From Flavobacteriales bacterium (GTDB taxonomy: Bacteria > Bacteroidota > Bacteroidia > Flavobacteriales_D > Sanyastnellaceae), in assembly GCA_028823435.1 (NCBI GenBank), contig JAPKBK010000012.1, forward strand, positions 1 to 16,956: a DNA stretch of 16,956 nt, in the 5' to 3' direction. A program made the position numbers and the translations under genes. Shown piece by piece: positions 1 to 7,689 of this stretch (position 1 is its first letter; every line of letters starts with the position of its first letter). Under the pieces are notes generated by a model. The model was not told the DNA's origin. It worked only from the letters and a program-made list of their open reading frames with translations, and did no database searches.

Positions 1-908
1 ACTACGCAGCATTGAATTCGGCGGTATTCACGGACGGTTCTTTTTGTTATATCCCTAAAGGTGTAAGATGCCCGATGGAGCTAAGTACTTATTTCAGAAT
101 AAACCAGGCTGGAACAGGCCAATTCGAACGCACCTTGATCGTTGCCGACGAGGGAAGCTACGTAAGCTACTTAGAAGGGTGCACCGCACCGCAGCGAGAT
201 GAAAACCAACTCCACGCGGCTGTTGTTGAGATTATCTCTCACGATGAAGCTGAGGTAAGATACAGCACAGTACAAAACTGGTATCCTGGAGACAAAGATG
301 GCAAAGGAGGCGTCTTTAACTTTGTCACAAAGCGGGGCCTGTGCCACCGCGCTGCCAAAATCAGCTGGACTCAAGTAGAAACCGGTTCTGCGATAACGTG
401 GAAATATCCGAGCTGCATCTTGAAAGGAGACGACAGTATCGGGGAATTTTTCAGTGTCGCTGTTACAAACAATAAGCAACAGGCTGATACGGGTACAAAG
501 ATGATTCACATCGGAAAGAGAACGCGATCTACGATCATTTCTAAAGGAATTTCTTCGGGACATTCACAAAACTCCTATCGAGGTCTGGTTCAAATACATC
601 CTGGCGCTGAAAATTCCAGGAACTTTTCTGTGTGTGACTCACTGCTCATGACAGACACGTGCGGAGCGCACACTTTCCCGTACATCGAAGTCAAGAACCC
701 GACGGCTCAAATTGAGCACGAAGCGACCACATCGAAAATAGGGGATGACCAAATATTTTACTGTCAGCAACGAGGGATTGAAGAGGAGGAGGCGATAGGC
801 CTTATTGTCAAGGGGTACGCAAAAGATGTATTAAATAAACTGCCAATGGAGTTTGCAGTTGAAGCCCAAAAACTCCTGACTATTTCACTCGAAGGAAGTG
901 TTGGATAA
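1..908 (+). CDS. sufB: Fe-S cluster assembly protein SufB (3' part, N-terminus outside window)
   Basis: SufB is the scaffold subunit of the cytoplasmic SufBC2D complex, on which nascent Fe-S clusters are built. The frame is already open at base 3, reading YAALNSAVFTDGSF, so the gene starts upstream. About 302 C-terminal codons are present; the family is usually about 470-495 residues. Family hallmarks visible are GSFCYIPKGVRCPMELSTYF, DEGSYVSYLEGCTAP, the SSGHSQNSYRG segment, CGAHTFPYIEVKNP and EHEATTSKIGDDQIFYC. The Cys before GAHTFPY (codon at 660-662) matches the cysteine reported as essential in E. coli SufB, and the EHEATTS Glu lies in the segment implicated in cluster building. sufC starts 17 nt after the stop, followed by sufD and sufS, the standard order. 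No damage is seen in the part present. Confidence 0.97.
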   Translation, partial: YAALNSAVFTDGSFCYIPKGVRCPMELSTYFRINQAGTGQFERTLIVADEGSYVSYLEGCTAPQRDENQLHAAVVEIISHDEAEVRYSTVQNWYPGDKDGKGGVFNFVTKRGLCHRAAKISWTQVETGSAITWKYPSCILKGDDSIGEFFSVAVTNNKQQADTGTKMIHIGKRTRSTIISKGISSGHSQNSYRGLVQIHPGAENSRNFSVCDSLLMTDTCGAHTFPYIEVKNPTAQIEHEATTSKIGDDQIFYCQQRGIEEEEAIGLIVKGYAKDVLNKLPMEFAVEAQKLLTISLEGSVG

Positions 909-925
909 TTTTTTGAAAAAGAACG

Positions 926-1690
926 ATGCTGAAGATTAATAATTTATGCGCCAAAGTCGGCGACAACGAAATACTGAAAGGGCTTAACTTGGAGGTTAAA
1001 CCAGGCGAGCTTCATGCGATTATGGGACCAAATGGTTCTGGAAAATCTACGCTAGCAGCTGTGTTGGCAGGTAGAGATTCCTATGAAGTGACTGGCGGAA
1101 CAGTCGATCTTGATGGGGTAAACTTGTTGGACTTAGAAGCCAGTGACAGAGCCAGAGAGGGCGTCTTTCTAGCCTTTCAGTACCCAATAGAAATCCCTGG
1201 CGTTTCCAATCTGAATTTTATGAAAGCGGCCTTAAATGGCAAGCGCGCTCATAAGGGACAGGAGCCGATCAAGGCAAAAGATTTCCTTGCGAAGGTGAAA
1301 GAATGTTCTTCTTTGGTCGAGCTAGATGGTCGATTGCGAGACAGATCTGTGAACGAAGGATTCTCAGGAGGAGAGAAAAAGCGCAACGAGATTTTCCAAA
1401 TGGCCATGCTTGAGCCCAAGCTTGCCATTTTAGATGAAACCGACTCGGGTTTGGATATCGATGCGCTTCGCGTTGTTTCAAAAGGCGTCAATGCGATGCG
1501 GTCTTCAGAAAGAAGCTTTATTGTAATCACTCACTATCAAAGACTTCTCGAGCATATTGTTCCAGATTTCGTTCACGTTTTGTCAAACGGTAAAATCGTG
1601 AAAAGTGGCGGAAAAGAGCTCGCTTTGGAGCTAGAGGAGAAAGGGTACGATTGGCTTAAAGAGCCTTCACACGACACCTCTAACGTTTAA
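926..1690 (+). CDS. sufC: Fe-S cluster assembly ATPase SufC
   Basis: SufC is a soluble ABC-type ATPase that binds SufB and SufD and drives conformational change of the SufBCD scaffold during cluster assembly. The 254-residue product has the full ABC set: Walker A GPNGSGKST (residues 34-42), Q-loop FQYP (Q85), signature FSGGEKKRNE (146-155), Walker B LAILDE (166-171) followed by the SufC-typical TDSGLD, and switch His203 in VITHYQRLL. Length is normal for SufC. No transmembrane segment is present, which distinguishes it from ABC exporters. The ATG at 926 is preceded by an A-rich stretch rather than a clear Shine-Dalgarno. sufD begins only 3 nt after the stop, so the genes are almost certainly co-transcribed. 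Confidence 0.97.
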   Translation: MLKINNLCAKVGDNEILKGLNLEVKPGELHAIMGPNGSGKSTLAAVLAGRDSYEVTGGTVDLDGVNLLDLEASDRAREGVFLAFQYPIEIPGVSNLNFMKAALNGKRAHKGQEPIKAKDFLAKVKECSSLVELDGRLRDRSVNEGFSGGEKKRNEIFQMAMLEPKLAILDETDSGLDIDALRVVSKGVNAMRSSERSFIVITHYQRLLEHIVPDFVHVLSNGKIVKSGGKELALELEEKGYDWLKEPSHDTSNV

Positions 1691-1693
1691 TCT

Positions 1694-2899
1694 ATGTCAG
1701 TGTTTACAGATAAATTCTCAGCGACCCTTCCTCCTCCAACCAGGAAGTCGGAGCGATGGAAATACTCTCCAATCGCGAAGCTATTAAACAATGAGGTTTC
1801 TATCTCTACAGAGGCTGCTCAAGGGATGAACGGTTGGCCAGAATCTGTGCTACCGAACCCGGTATTGAGCCTTGATGCCTATCTCGTCGTATTTAAGAAC
1901 GGTGTTTTCGAGCCAACCTTAAGTGACCTGCCTGTATCAGACGGAGTAGATTGTATTCCATTCAGTAAAATGGATCCAAGTGCATCACTCGATTTCTCGA
2001 ATGGATATCATCAAAAAGAGTGGATAGGTGAACTCAATGAGACCTACCGTCAAGATGGACTTTGTCTTCATGTTCACCGCAATGTGAAAGTCGACAGACC
2101 GATTGTTATTCATCACTTAACAGACGGACTCAATGTTGCGAGTTTCCCCAAACACTTGATAAAAGTGGATGAAGGCGCCGAGTTGAATGTCGTGGTTTGG
2201 TCCAGTGCATCAGAGCGTTCAAGCGGAATGTACAATGGATTGTTAGAAGCCTCAATAGGACCTAATGCATTGTTGTCATTGGAAAAAGTGTGTAATGAAG
2301 GCGGCAAAGTATTCCACTTTTCGCATGAGCATATCGTCCAAGAGCGAGACAGCAAACTGAAAATGCACACCTTTACCATCAAAGGAGACTGGGTGCGAAA
2401 CGAATTGGAGATTATCTCTCGAGGAAAGGGCACAGATTCTGTTTTCAATGGCGCTTATCTCCCACTTGGGACAGAACATATTGACAACCACACAACGATG
2501 GACCACACGTCTTCGGACGGCACGTCTTCGGAGCTTTACAGAGGCATCATGTATGGGGATTCTACGGGCGTGTTTAATGGCAAGGTCTTCGTCAGACCGG
2601 ATGCTCAGAAAACAAATGCATTTCAACAAAACACAAACATTGTTGCTGATCGCGGCGCAGCGATCAATACGAAGCCGGAACTAGAAATTTATGCCGATGA
2701 TGTAAAATGTGCGCACGGGTGCACCGTGGGGCAATTTGATTTGGATGCGCTATTCTATCTCAAATCTCGTGGAATTGATGAAAAGGCGGCAAAAGCTTTG
2801 CTTGTTGAGGCATTTTTAGGGGATGTTCTTTCGAGCGTTTCAAGCACAGAATTGAGCGAAGAAATTATGAATCTTTACACTGAACGCCATGGATGGTAA
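1694..2899 (+). CDS. sufD: Fe-S cluster assembly protein SufD
   Basis: SufD is the SufB paralogue that pairs with SufB in the SufBC2D scaffold and is needed for iron acquisition. The 401-residue product shows the N-terminal SERWKYSP segment (about 19-26), a beta-helix core with DHTSSDGTSSELYRGIMYG (270-288), FNGKVFVRPDAQKTNAFQQN (294-313), and the C-terminal KCAHGCTVGQFD block (338-349). His341 in that block aligns with the His reported as functionally important in E. coli SufD (His360). The terminal helical part, with RGIDEKAAKALLVEAFLGDV, is also typical. The gene starts 3 nt after sufC, and its last 11 nt overlap the start of sufS in another frame, suggesting translational coupling. Length is normal and the frame is intact. 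Confidence 0.96.
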   Translation: MSVFTDKFSATLPPPTRKSERWKYSPIAKLLNNEVSISTEAAQGMNGWPESVLPNPVLSLDAYLVVFKNGVFEPTLSDLPVSDGVDCIPFSKMDPSASLDFSNGYHQKEWIGELNETYRQDGLCLHVHRNVKVDRPIVIHHLTDGLNVASFPKHLIKVDEGAELNVVVWSSASERSSGMYNGLLEASIGPNALLSLEKVCNEGGKVFHFSHEHIVQERDSKLKMHTFTIKGDWVRNELEIISRGKGTDSVFNGAYLPLGTEHIDNHTTMDHTSSDGTSSELYRGIMYGDSTGVFNGKVFVRPDAQKTNAFQQNTNIVADRGAAINTKPELEIYADDVKCAHGCTVGQFDLDALFYLKSRGIDEKAAKALLVEAFLGDVLSSVSSTELSEEIMNLYTERHGW

Positions 2900-4118
2900 T
2901 TACGACGTAGCTGCAATTCGAAGAGAATTCCCCATTCTAGAGCGGAAGGTCAATGGCTTTCCTCTGGTGTATCTAGACAGCGCTGCCTCGGCTCAAAAAC
3001 CGCGCACAGTGATTGAAACACAGCGTGAATATTTGTCACATTTCCACAGCAACATTCACCGCGGAGTGCACGCTCTTGCGACTCAGGCGACCGAAGCTTT
3101 TGAAGGCGCACGTGAGACAATTAAAGGGCACTTTAATGCGGCTGAAAATGCTGAAATAATTTTTACAGCGGGCGCCACCGACGGGATTAATCTGGTCGCG
3201 GGCACTTGGGGTAGAGCAAACCTTACGGCTTCTTCTACGGTTTTGATGACGCGCCTTGAACACCACAGCAACATCGTTCCTTGGCAGATTCTCGCTTCTG
3301 AAATTGGGTTTAAGATTGAGGTCATAGAGATATTCCCTGAGGGTACAATTGACCTCGAGGATTACAATGCAAAACTGGCACTTGCGCCTTCTCTGGTCTG
3401 TTTTTCTCATGTTTCAAATACACTGGGAACGGTTAATGACGCAAAACTACTTACTTCTTTGGCCCACGATGCGGGTGCAATTGTCATGGTCGATGGCGCA
3501 CAAGCAGCCCCCCATATGAATGTCGATCTGCAGGACATCAATTGTGATTTCTACGTTGCTTCAGGTCACAAAATGTATGGTCCCACTGGGATCGGATTTC
3601 TTTATGGCAAACGCGCTCTTTTGGATGCGATGCCTCCATGGCGTGGGGGAGGAGAGATGATTTCTTCGGTAAGTTTTGATGTGCCGACAACCTTTAATGT
3701 TCCTCCGTACAAATTCGAAGCTGGCACCCCTCACATCTCAGGCGCGATTGCGCTTGGTGCTGCAATCAAATGGATGGAGTCAGTAGGGCTCGACAATATT
3801 GCGGCGCATGAACTTGCACTCACGGAGTATGCACACGACAAACTACTTCAAATTGAAGGCCTCAGAATTTACGGTACAGCTGAACACAAAGCAGGTGTCG
3901 TGAGTTTTCTCGTGGAGGGAACGCACCCTTCAGATCTGGGAACCCTCTTAGATCAATTGGGCGTTGCAGTCAGGACTGGACACCACTGCACGGAACCACT
4001 GATGGACTGGTATGACATCCCAGGCACGGTTCGTGCGAGCTTCGGAGCGTACAATACTTTTGACGAAATAGACGCGTTAGTTGCCGCTTTAGAAAGAGCC
4101 ATAAAGATGTTGAAATAG
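2889..4118 (+). CDS. sufS: Cysteine desulfurase SufS (class V aminotransferase, group II)
   Basis: SufS is a PLP enzyme that converts L-cysteine to alanine and carries the released sulfur as a persulfide, which SufE collects for SufBCD. The 409-residue product keeps the key residues: His in RLEHHSN (122-128), Asp202 in VMVDGAQAAPH, the PLP Schiff-base Lys228 in ASGHKMYGPTG, and catalytic Cys367 in VRTGHHCTEPLM, followed by the substrate-binding Arg382 in GTVRASFGAYNT. The short loop around Cys367 and the RTGHHC motif mark group II (SufS/CsdA type) rather than IscS. The start at 2889 lies inside the end of sufD (11-nt overlap). A 153-nt stretch separates it from the rhodanese gene, so the tight sufBCDS run ends here. 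Confidence 0.96.
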   Translation: MDGNYDVAAIRREFPILERKVNGFPLVYLDSAASAQKPRTVIETQREYLSHFHSNIHRGVHALATQATEAFEGARETIKGHFNAAENAEIIFTAGATDGINLVAGTWGRANLTASSTVLMTRLEHHSNIVPWQILASEIGFKIEVIEIFPEGTIDLEDYNAKLALAPSLVCFSHVSNTLGTVNDAKLLTSLAHDAGAIVMVDGAQAAPHMNVDLQDINCDFYVASGHKMYGPTGIGFLYGKRALLDAMPPWRGGGEMISSVSFDVPTTFNVPPYKFEAGTPHISGAIALGAAIKWMESVGLDNIAAHELALTEYAHDKLLQIEGLRIYGTAEHKAGVVSFLVEGTHPSDLGTLLDQLGVAVRTGHHCTEPLMDWYDIPGTVRASFGAYNTFDEIDALVAALERAIKMLK

Positions 4119-4137
4119 GATCCACCTTTCCATGTAA

Positions 4138-4272
4138 TGTTTAAGGAACTGTCCACATTTAAACCTAACAGACAATACAGAGTTGATATCTAACGTGGCG
4201 AAAATACTTGATGTTAGGACGCCTAAAACGTTCAGGAATGCGAAGCGGACAAGCCACAGGAATTTAAAGTGA
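4138..4272 (+). pseudogene. Possible rhodanese remnant upstream of the intact rhodanese gene
   Basis: An open frame between TAA at 4135-4137 and TGA at 4270-4272 contains AKILDVRTPKTFR (about 4198-4236). In the intact downstream gene the equivalent segment reads VILLDVRTPDEFN. Seven of the ten residues from ILDVRTPKTF match, and the matched codons differ mostly at third positions (gat gtt agg acg cct against gac gta agg aca cca), which suggests homology rather than chance. Downstream the usual GHxxGAxNI follow-on is absent in this frame, although another frame reads SGQATGI just after. There is no catalytic CxxGxR loop, so this would be a short decayed copy. The TGA overlaps the ATG of the next gene. 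The match is short, so a small leader peptide or coincidence remains possible. Confidence 0.4.
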
Positions 4273-4667
4273 TGAGATTTATTCAGATTACATTTTTTGT
4301 TGCATTGGTGGGCATTGTATTTGCCTGCTCAGATCAACCCCAGCATTCTTCAATTACAACCCTTACGACTGCGGCCTTCGAAGAGATGATACAAAAGGAC
4401 GTAATTCTTCTCGACGTAAGGACACCAGATGAGTTCAACGAGGGTCACCTTGAAAACGCTTTGGCGATGGACTACTACAATGACGATTTCGAAAAGCGAT
4501 TGATGGAACTCCCGAAAGGAAAAGCAATCTATGTCTATTGTCAAGCTGGCAGCAGAAGCAGTTCAGCATCAAAAATAATAGCCGATCAGGGGCATACACA
4601 AGTTTATAATTTGCTCGGCGGTATAAACGCATGGGAATCATCTGGATTGCCAATCGTTTCAAATTAA
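4272..4667 (+). CDS. Rhodanese-like sulfurtransferase lipoprotein
   Basis: A 131-residue single-domain rhodanese. Such proteins carry sulfur as a cysteine persulfide and pass it to acceptors. The N-terminus MRFIQITFFVALVGIVFAC is a lipoprotein-type signal with the likely lipidated Cys19, which would place it on the periplasmic side of a membrane. The rhodanese domain spans about residues 28-128: LLDVRTPDEFNEGHL (46-60), active-site loop CQAGSRS with Cys90 and Arg95, and the C-terminal GGINAWESSGLP. ATG at 4272 is preferred over the GTG just upstream (4269) because it gives a clean signal peptide. It sits between sufS and sufE, which hints at sulfur metabolism, but an exported protein cannot directly serve cytoplasmic SufS/SufE. 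The true substrate cannot be read from the sequence. Confidence 0.88.
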   Translation: MRFIQITFFVALVGIVFACSDQPQHSSITTLTTAAFEEMIQKDVILLDVRTPDEFNEGHLENALAMDYYNDDFEKRLMELPKGKAIYVYCQAGSRSSSASKIIADQGHTQVYNLLGGINAWESSGLPIVSN

Positions 4668-4676
4668 ATACCTTTG
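4647..4676 (+). promoter_or_regulatory. Predicted Bacteroidota promoter for sufE
   Basis: TTG at 4647-4649, a 19-nt spacer, then TACCTTTG at 4669-4676. This matches the known Bacteroidota -33 TTG / -7 TAnnTTTG promoter exactly at the -7 element. The -33 element lies in the last codons of the rhodanese gene and the -7 element just after its stop. The box ends 4 nt before the ATG at 4681, so transcripts would start at or very near the start codon. No experimental evidence is available here. Confidence 0.6.
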
Positions 4677-4680
4677 CATT

Positions 4681-5115
4681 ATGGGAAACATGAAACTGTT
4701 AGAAGCACGCCAAAACGAAATTGTTGAGGAGTTTTCTATGTTTGGCGATTGGATGGAGAAGTATGAGCACATCATAGAGATGGGCAAAGAACTCAATCCA
4801 ATCGTCGAGAATGACAAAACGGAAGACAATTTAATTCGCGGCTGCCAAAGCAGGGTTTGGCTTGCCGCACGAAAAGAAGAAGACGGAACCGTGTTATTCT
4901 CTGCCGACAGCGACGCGATTATCACCAAGGGGCTGGTGGCTTTAATGGTGAGGGTTTTAAGTGGTGCAGCACCTGAAGACATCGCGAAAGTAGATTTACA
5001 CTTCTTAGAAGATATAGGGTTAAATACACATTTAAGCCCGACACGTTCGAATGGCCTCGCTTCGATGGTGAAACAAATGAAGATGTACGGACTTGTTTTT
5101 TCTGCGCGTTCTTAA
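4681..5115 (+). CDS. sufE: Cysteine desulfuration protein SufE
   Basis: SufE takes the persulfide sulfur from SufS, stimulates its desulfurase activity and hands the sulfur to SufB. The 144-residue product has the family fold signature: an N-terminal helix with DWMEKYEHIIEMGKEL (23-38), the acceptor cysteine Cys55 in NLIRGCQSRVWL, and a C-terminal part with LHFLEDIGLNTHLSPTRSNGLASM ending in KQMKMYGL. Length fits SufE (about 135-145 residues) rather than longer fusions. ATG at 4681 gives MGNMKLLEA; the ATG at 4690 is an alternative and would leave a few-nt leader from the predicted promoter. It is separated from sufBCDS by the rhodanese gene, so it may be transcribed both by read-through and independently. 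The flippase gene follows after 18 nt. Confidence 0.95.
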   Translation: MGNMKLLEARQNEIVEEFSMFGDWMEKYEHIIEMGKELNPIVENDKTEDNLIRGCQSRVWLAARKEEDGTVLFSADSDAIITKGLVALMVRVLSGAAPEDIAKVDLHFLEDIGLNTHLSPTRSNGLASMVKQMKMYGLVFSARS

Positions 5116-5133
5116 CCGAGATATAATATTAAG

Positions 5134-6465
5134 ATGTTATCGTTCCTGTCAAATTTAAATCCAGATTTTAAGAAACTGCTCTCAGGGAGTGGTTTGGTCA
5201 TGGTTTTTAAGGTTGCTGGAGCTGGAGCAGGATATGTTTTTGCGTATTTGATCACCTCAAATTACGGAGCGGAGACCTTTGGCGTCTTTGAATTGAGCTT
5301 GACGGTTCTCACCATTGCGACGGTGGTTGGAAGTCTAGGTTTAGACGGTGCTTTGGTCAGGTTTATTCCAGAATTTATTGAGAAGAAAGCACCCGGACAC
5401 CTTCGAAAGGTCTATGGCTATGCACTTTCTCTCGCCATGCCATTTTCAATGGTGCTTGCGGCTTTACTCTATGTGTTTTCAGATGACCTCGCCCTTAAAT
5501 TTGGGAATGAGATGTTGGGAGATCCCTTCAGAGTCACGGCTTTTTTGGTCCCATTTTCAACGTGGTTTGGCATAAACTCAGAAGCATTTAGGGGAATGCG
5601 CCGTATGATTGAATACAGCATTTTGCAAAGGGGGACAGTGATTTTACTTGCGATAGCATCCTTTTTCAGCTTCAAGTATTTTGCAATAGATCTGGCGGAC
5701 AATGTCGTGCCTTTATTTGCTTTTGGGATTGGATTGGTCTTGCTGGCACTGATCTCAGGCATCGTCACTCCTAAAAGACTAAGCCAATCGCTCCCCCTCA
5801 CATCCAGGGATAACTTGATCAAACCCTTAGAGATTAAGCCGTTGCTTATAGTGGCATTCCCCATGCTCATGAGCACGTCGATGTTCTTGATTATGAATTG
5901 GACAGATACTATTATGATCGGGTATTATCAGGACGAGTCCCAGGTCGGCGTTTACCGTCTCGCATTTAAAGTGGCCAACTTAATCACCTTTACTCAGTTT
6001 GCGATAAGCAGTATCGCGGCCCCAATGTTCAGCTCGTTTTTTGCGAAAAATGACATGGAAGGGATGAAAAAAATCACGAGAAACATCGGCTACATGAACC
6101 TTGCGATCAGTACACCTATTTTCATACTGATGTTGATTTTCCCTTCTTTCGTGTTGGACTTTTTCGGAGAAGAATTTTCTGCGGGAGTGGCGCCATTGAT
6201 TGTGCTTGCCATAGGCCAAATTATTAATGCCATATGTGGGCCTGTGATGTACATCCTCACGATGACTGGAAAGGAAAAGAAGGCACGCAACATCATCATT
6301 GTCGCTTCTGTAATTAACCTCGGTTTAAATTTTTATTTAATTCCGATTTACGGTCTGATGGGCGCAGCATATGCAACGGCCATAAGCACAATCGTCTGGA
6401 ACGTTTTGGCAGTAATTCAAATCAAAAAGGAGTACGGATTTATTTCGATTCCTCACCCATTTTAA
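5134..6465 (+). CDS. Wzx-like polysaccharide flippase (MATE/MVF-type membrane protein)
   Basis: A 443-residue polytopic membrane protein of the polysaccharide-biosynthesis/flippase group, which moves lipid-linked saccharide units across the inner membrane. About 12 hydrophobic segments are visible, near residues 18-41, 52-72, 95-115, 133-150, 166-184, 191-211, 236-255, 277-297, 318-340, 352-372, 386-404 and 408-428. Family features are the N-terminal YLITSNYGAETFGVFELSLT with LGLDGALVRFIPEF, the mid-protein DTIMIGYYQDESQVGVY, and the late NLGLNFYLIPIYGLMGAAYATA. No glycosyltransferase or Wzy gene is nearby, so the substrate is unknown. It starts 18 nt after sufE and is probably co-transcribed, although the functions look unrelated. 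Its stop codon abuts that of the convergent peptidase gene. Confidence 0.88.
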   Translation: MLSFLSNLNPDFKKLLSGSGLVMVFKVAGAGAGYVFAYLITSNYGAETFGVFELSLTVLTIATVVGSLGLDGALVRFIPEFIEKKAPGHLRKVYGYALSLAMPFSMVLAALLYVFSDDLALKFGNEMLGDPFRVTAFLVPFSTWFGINSEAFRGMRRMIEYSILQRGTVILLAIASFFSFKYFAIDLADNVVPLFAFGIGLVLLALISGIVTPKRLSQSLPLTSRDNLIKPLEIKPLLIVAFPMLMSTSMFLIMNWTDTIMIGYYQDESQVGVYRLAFKVANLITFTQFAISSIAAPMFSSFFAKNDMEGMKKITRNIGYMNLAISTPIFILMLIFPSFVLDFFGEEFSAGVAPLIVLAIGQIINAICGPVMYILTMTGKEKKARNIIIVASVINLGLNFYLIPIYGLMGAAYATAISTIVWNVLAVIQIKKEYGFISIPHPF

Positions 6466-7683
6466 TTAAAGACTGTCGGCCTCTTTTTCCAATCGAAGCA
6501 CCTCTTTTGCAAACGCTTTCATGTTCTCATCCCTAACAGGCGCGGAGGGCGGAAACTTTTCTTGTCGGTGATCCACCTGGGCACCATTTTTCCAAAACCT
6601 AAAGCACACGTGCGGGCCTGTTGCAAGTCCAGTACTTCCGACGAGACCTATTGTTTGGCCTTGACGAACCCGGTCTCCGACGGCACACTTACGCTTGCTC
6701 ATATGCAGATACTGAGTCTCGTAGGTGTTGTTGTGGCGAATCTTCACGTAATTCCCGTTATTCTTCGTGTAGGCAGATTTGATAATGACACCATCACCAA
6801 CAGCTAAAATTGGGGTTCCTGTAGCTGCTGCATAATCAGTTCCGAGATGCGGTTTTATTCTTTTTAAAACCGGATGAAAACGTTTTTTATTAAATGAACT
6901 TGAGATTCTAGAGAACTCGACAGGTGATTTAAGAAACGCCTTCCTTAACGAGGCGCCTTGAGGGTCAAAATAATCCTCCCCGTCGCCTTGATTAAATCGA
7001 TATGCCTGCAATGGATGTCCGTGATGTGTGAAGCTAGATGAAAGGATGACGGGAATCCCTACAGGCTTGCCATTGGCCATTTTTCGGAAGTAATAAACGT
7101 CAAAAACATCACCCTTCTGAACATGCGTAAAGTCAATCGTCCAAGCGTATACCCCTGCCATTGAAATTGAGAGGCTAGTCGGGGCATCCAATGCTTCTAA
7201 ATCCAGATACAATGACCGAGATATTTCTCCTTGAACACGACGATATAAAGTATCTACAGGATAAGATCCAAGTTGAGCTCCCAGTGTATCGCCTAAAGAA
7301 AAAACCACATAATCGATGTCATTTCTCTCGTAAATCAACCATTCGGGGATGTTTAATGAGTCAGCTGTCGACGCAATCCACCAACGTCTGTTTGCCCTCA
7401 TCTTTCGGACATCATACACATCTTTCGTGTTTGCAGCGAGCGTTGCAACCTTTCCTGAACCAAATTTATATGCATCTAGAATATGAGACAGTGACTGACC
7501 TTCTTTTACGTATCCAGAATCAACAACAAGCCCCTCCCACACAACACCAAACCTCATTTCTGGCTCGCGAACTTGATGGGGACCGGTAAAGTCACCATTG
7601 TGGCCATCTTTTGGAGTTGTTACATCATTCACGCAACCAGATAGCGAAAAGAGACATACAAGGAAAACATAAATGCGGCTCAT
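6466..7683 (-). CDS. M23-family peptidase lipoprotein (LytM-like), HxC variant
   Basis: A 405-residue envelope protein. The N-terminus MSRIYVFLVCLFSLSGC is a lipoprotein signal with a good lipobox (Cys17). Residues about 45-250 form the N-terminal region often found in cell-wall M23 proteins, opening with a LysM/OapA-like stretch. The M23 (LytM) domain spans about 262-372: the HxxxD motif His279/Asp283 in KPHLGTDYAA, His327 in QYLHMSK, and the terminal motif TGPHVCFRF. In LytM-type enzymes that last motif is HxH, where the second His binds zinc; here it is Cys360. Such proteins cut peptidoglycan cross-bridges or, when degenerate, activate other hydrolases. The start lies 6 nt after the dioxygenase stop, so it is likely co-transcribed, with no obvious functional tie. 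The stop codon abuts the flippase stop. Confidence 0.9.
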   Translation of the reverse strand: MSRIYVFLVCLFSLSGCVNDVTTPKDGHNGDFTGPHQVREPEMRFGVVWEGLVVDSGYVKEGQSLSHILDAYKFGSGKVATLAANTKDVYDVRKMRANRRWWIASTADSLNIPEWLIYERNDIDYVVFSLGDTLGAQLGSYPVDTLYRRVQGEISRSLYLDLEALDAPTSLSISMAGVYAWTIDFTHVQKGDVFDVYYFRKMANGKPVGIPVILSSSFTHHGHPLQAYRFNQGDGEDYFDPQGASLRKAFLKSPVEFSRISSSFNKKRFHPVLKRIKPHLGTDYAAATGTPILAVGDGVIIKSAYTKNNGNYVKIRHNNTYETQYLHMSKRKCAVGDRVRQGQTIGLVGSTGLATGPHVCFRFWKNGAQVDHRQEKFPPSAPVRDENMKAFAKEVLRLEKEADSL

Positions 7684-7689
7684 GTAGCT

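Noticed and set aside
2276..2629. 117-codon minus-strand frame inside sufD
   Set aside because: Fully antisense to conserved SufD sequence, Arg/Val-rich, with no motif; a frame shadow.
4183..4216. TTG, 19 nt, TACTTG upstream of the rhodanese gene as a possible promoter
   Set aside because: The -7 element would read TACTTGAT, too far from TAnnTTTG, and it lies in the rhodanese-like remnant. It is too weak to list.
7191..7589. 132-codon open frame on the plus strand, antisense to the M23 lipoprotein gene
   Set aside because: It lies wholly inside a well-supported gene, shows no recognisable domain, and its Leu/Gln/His-rich composition looks like a frame shadow.
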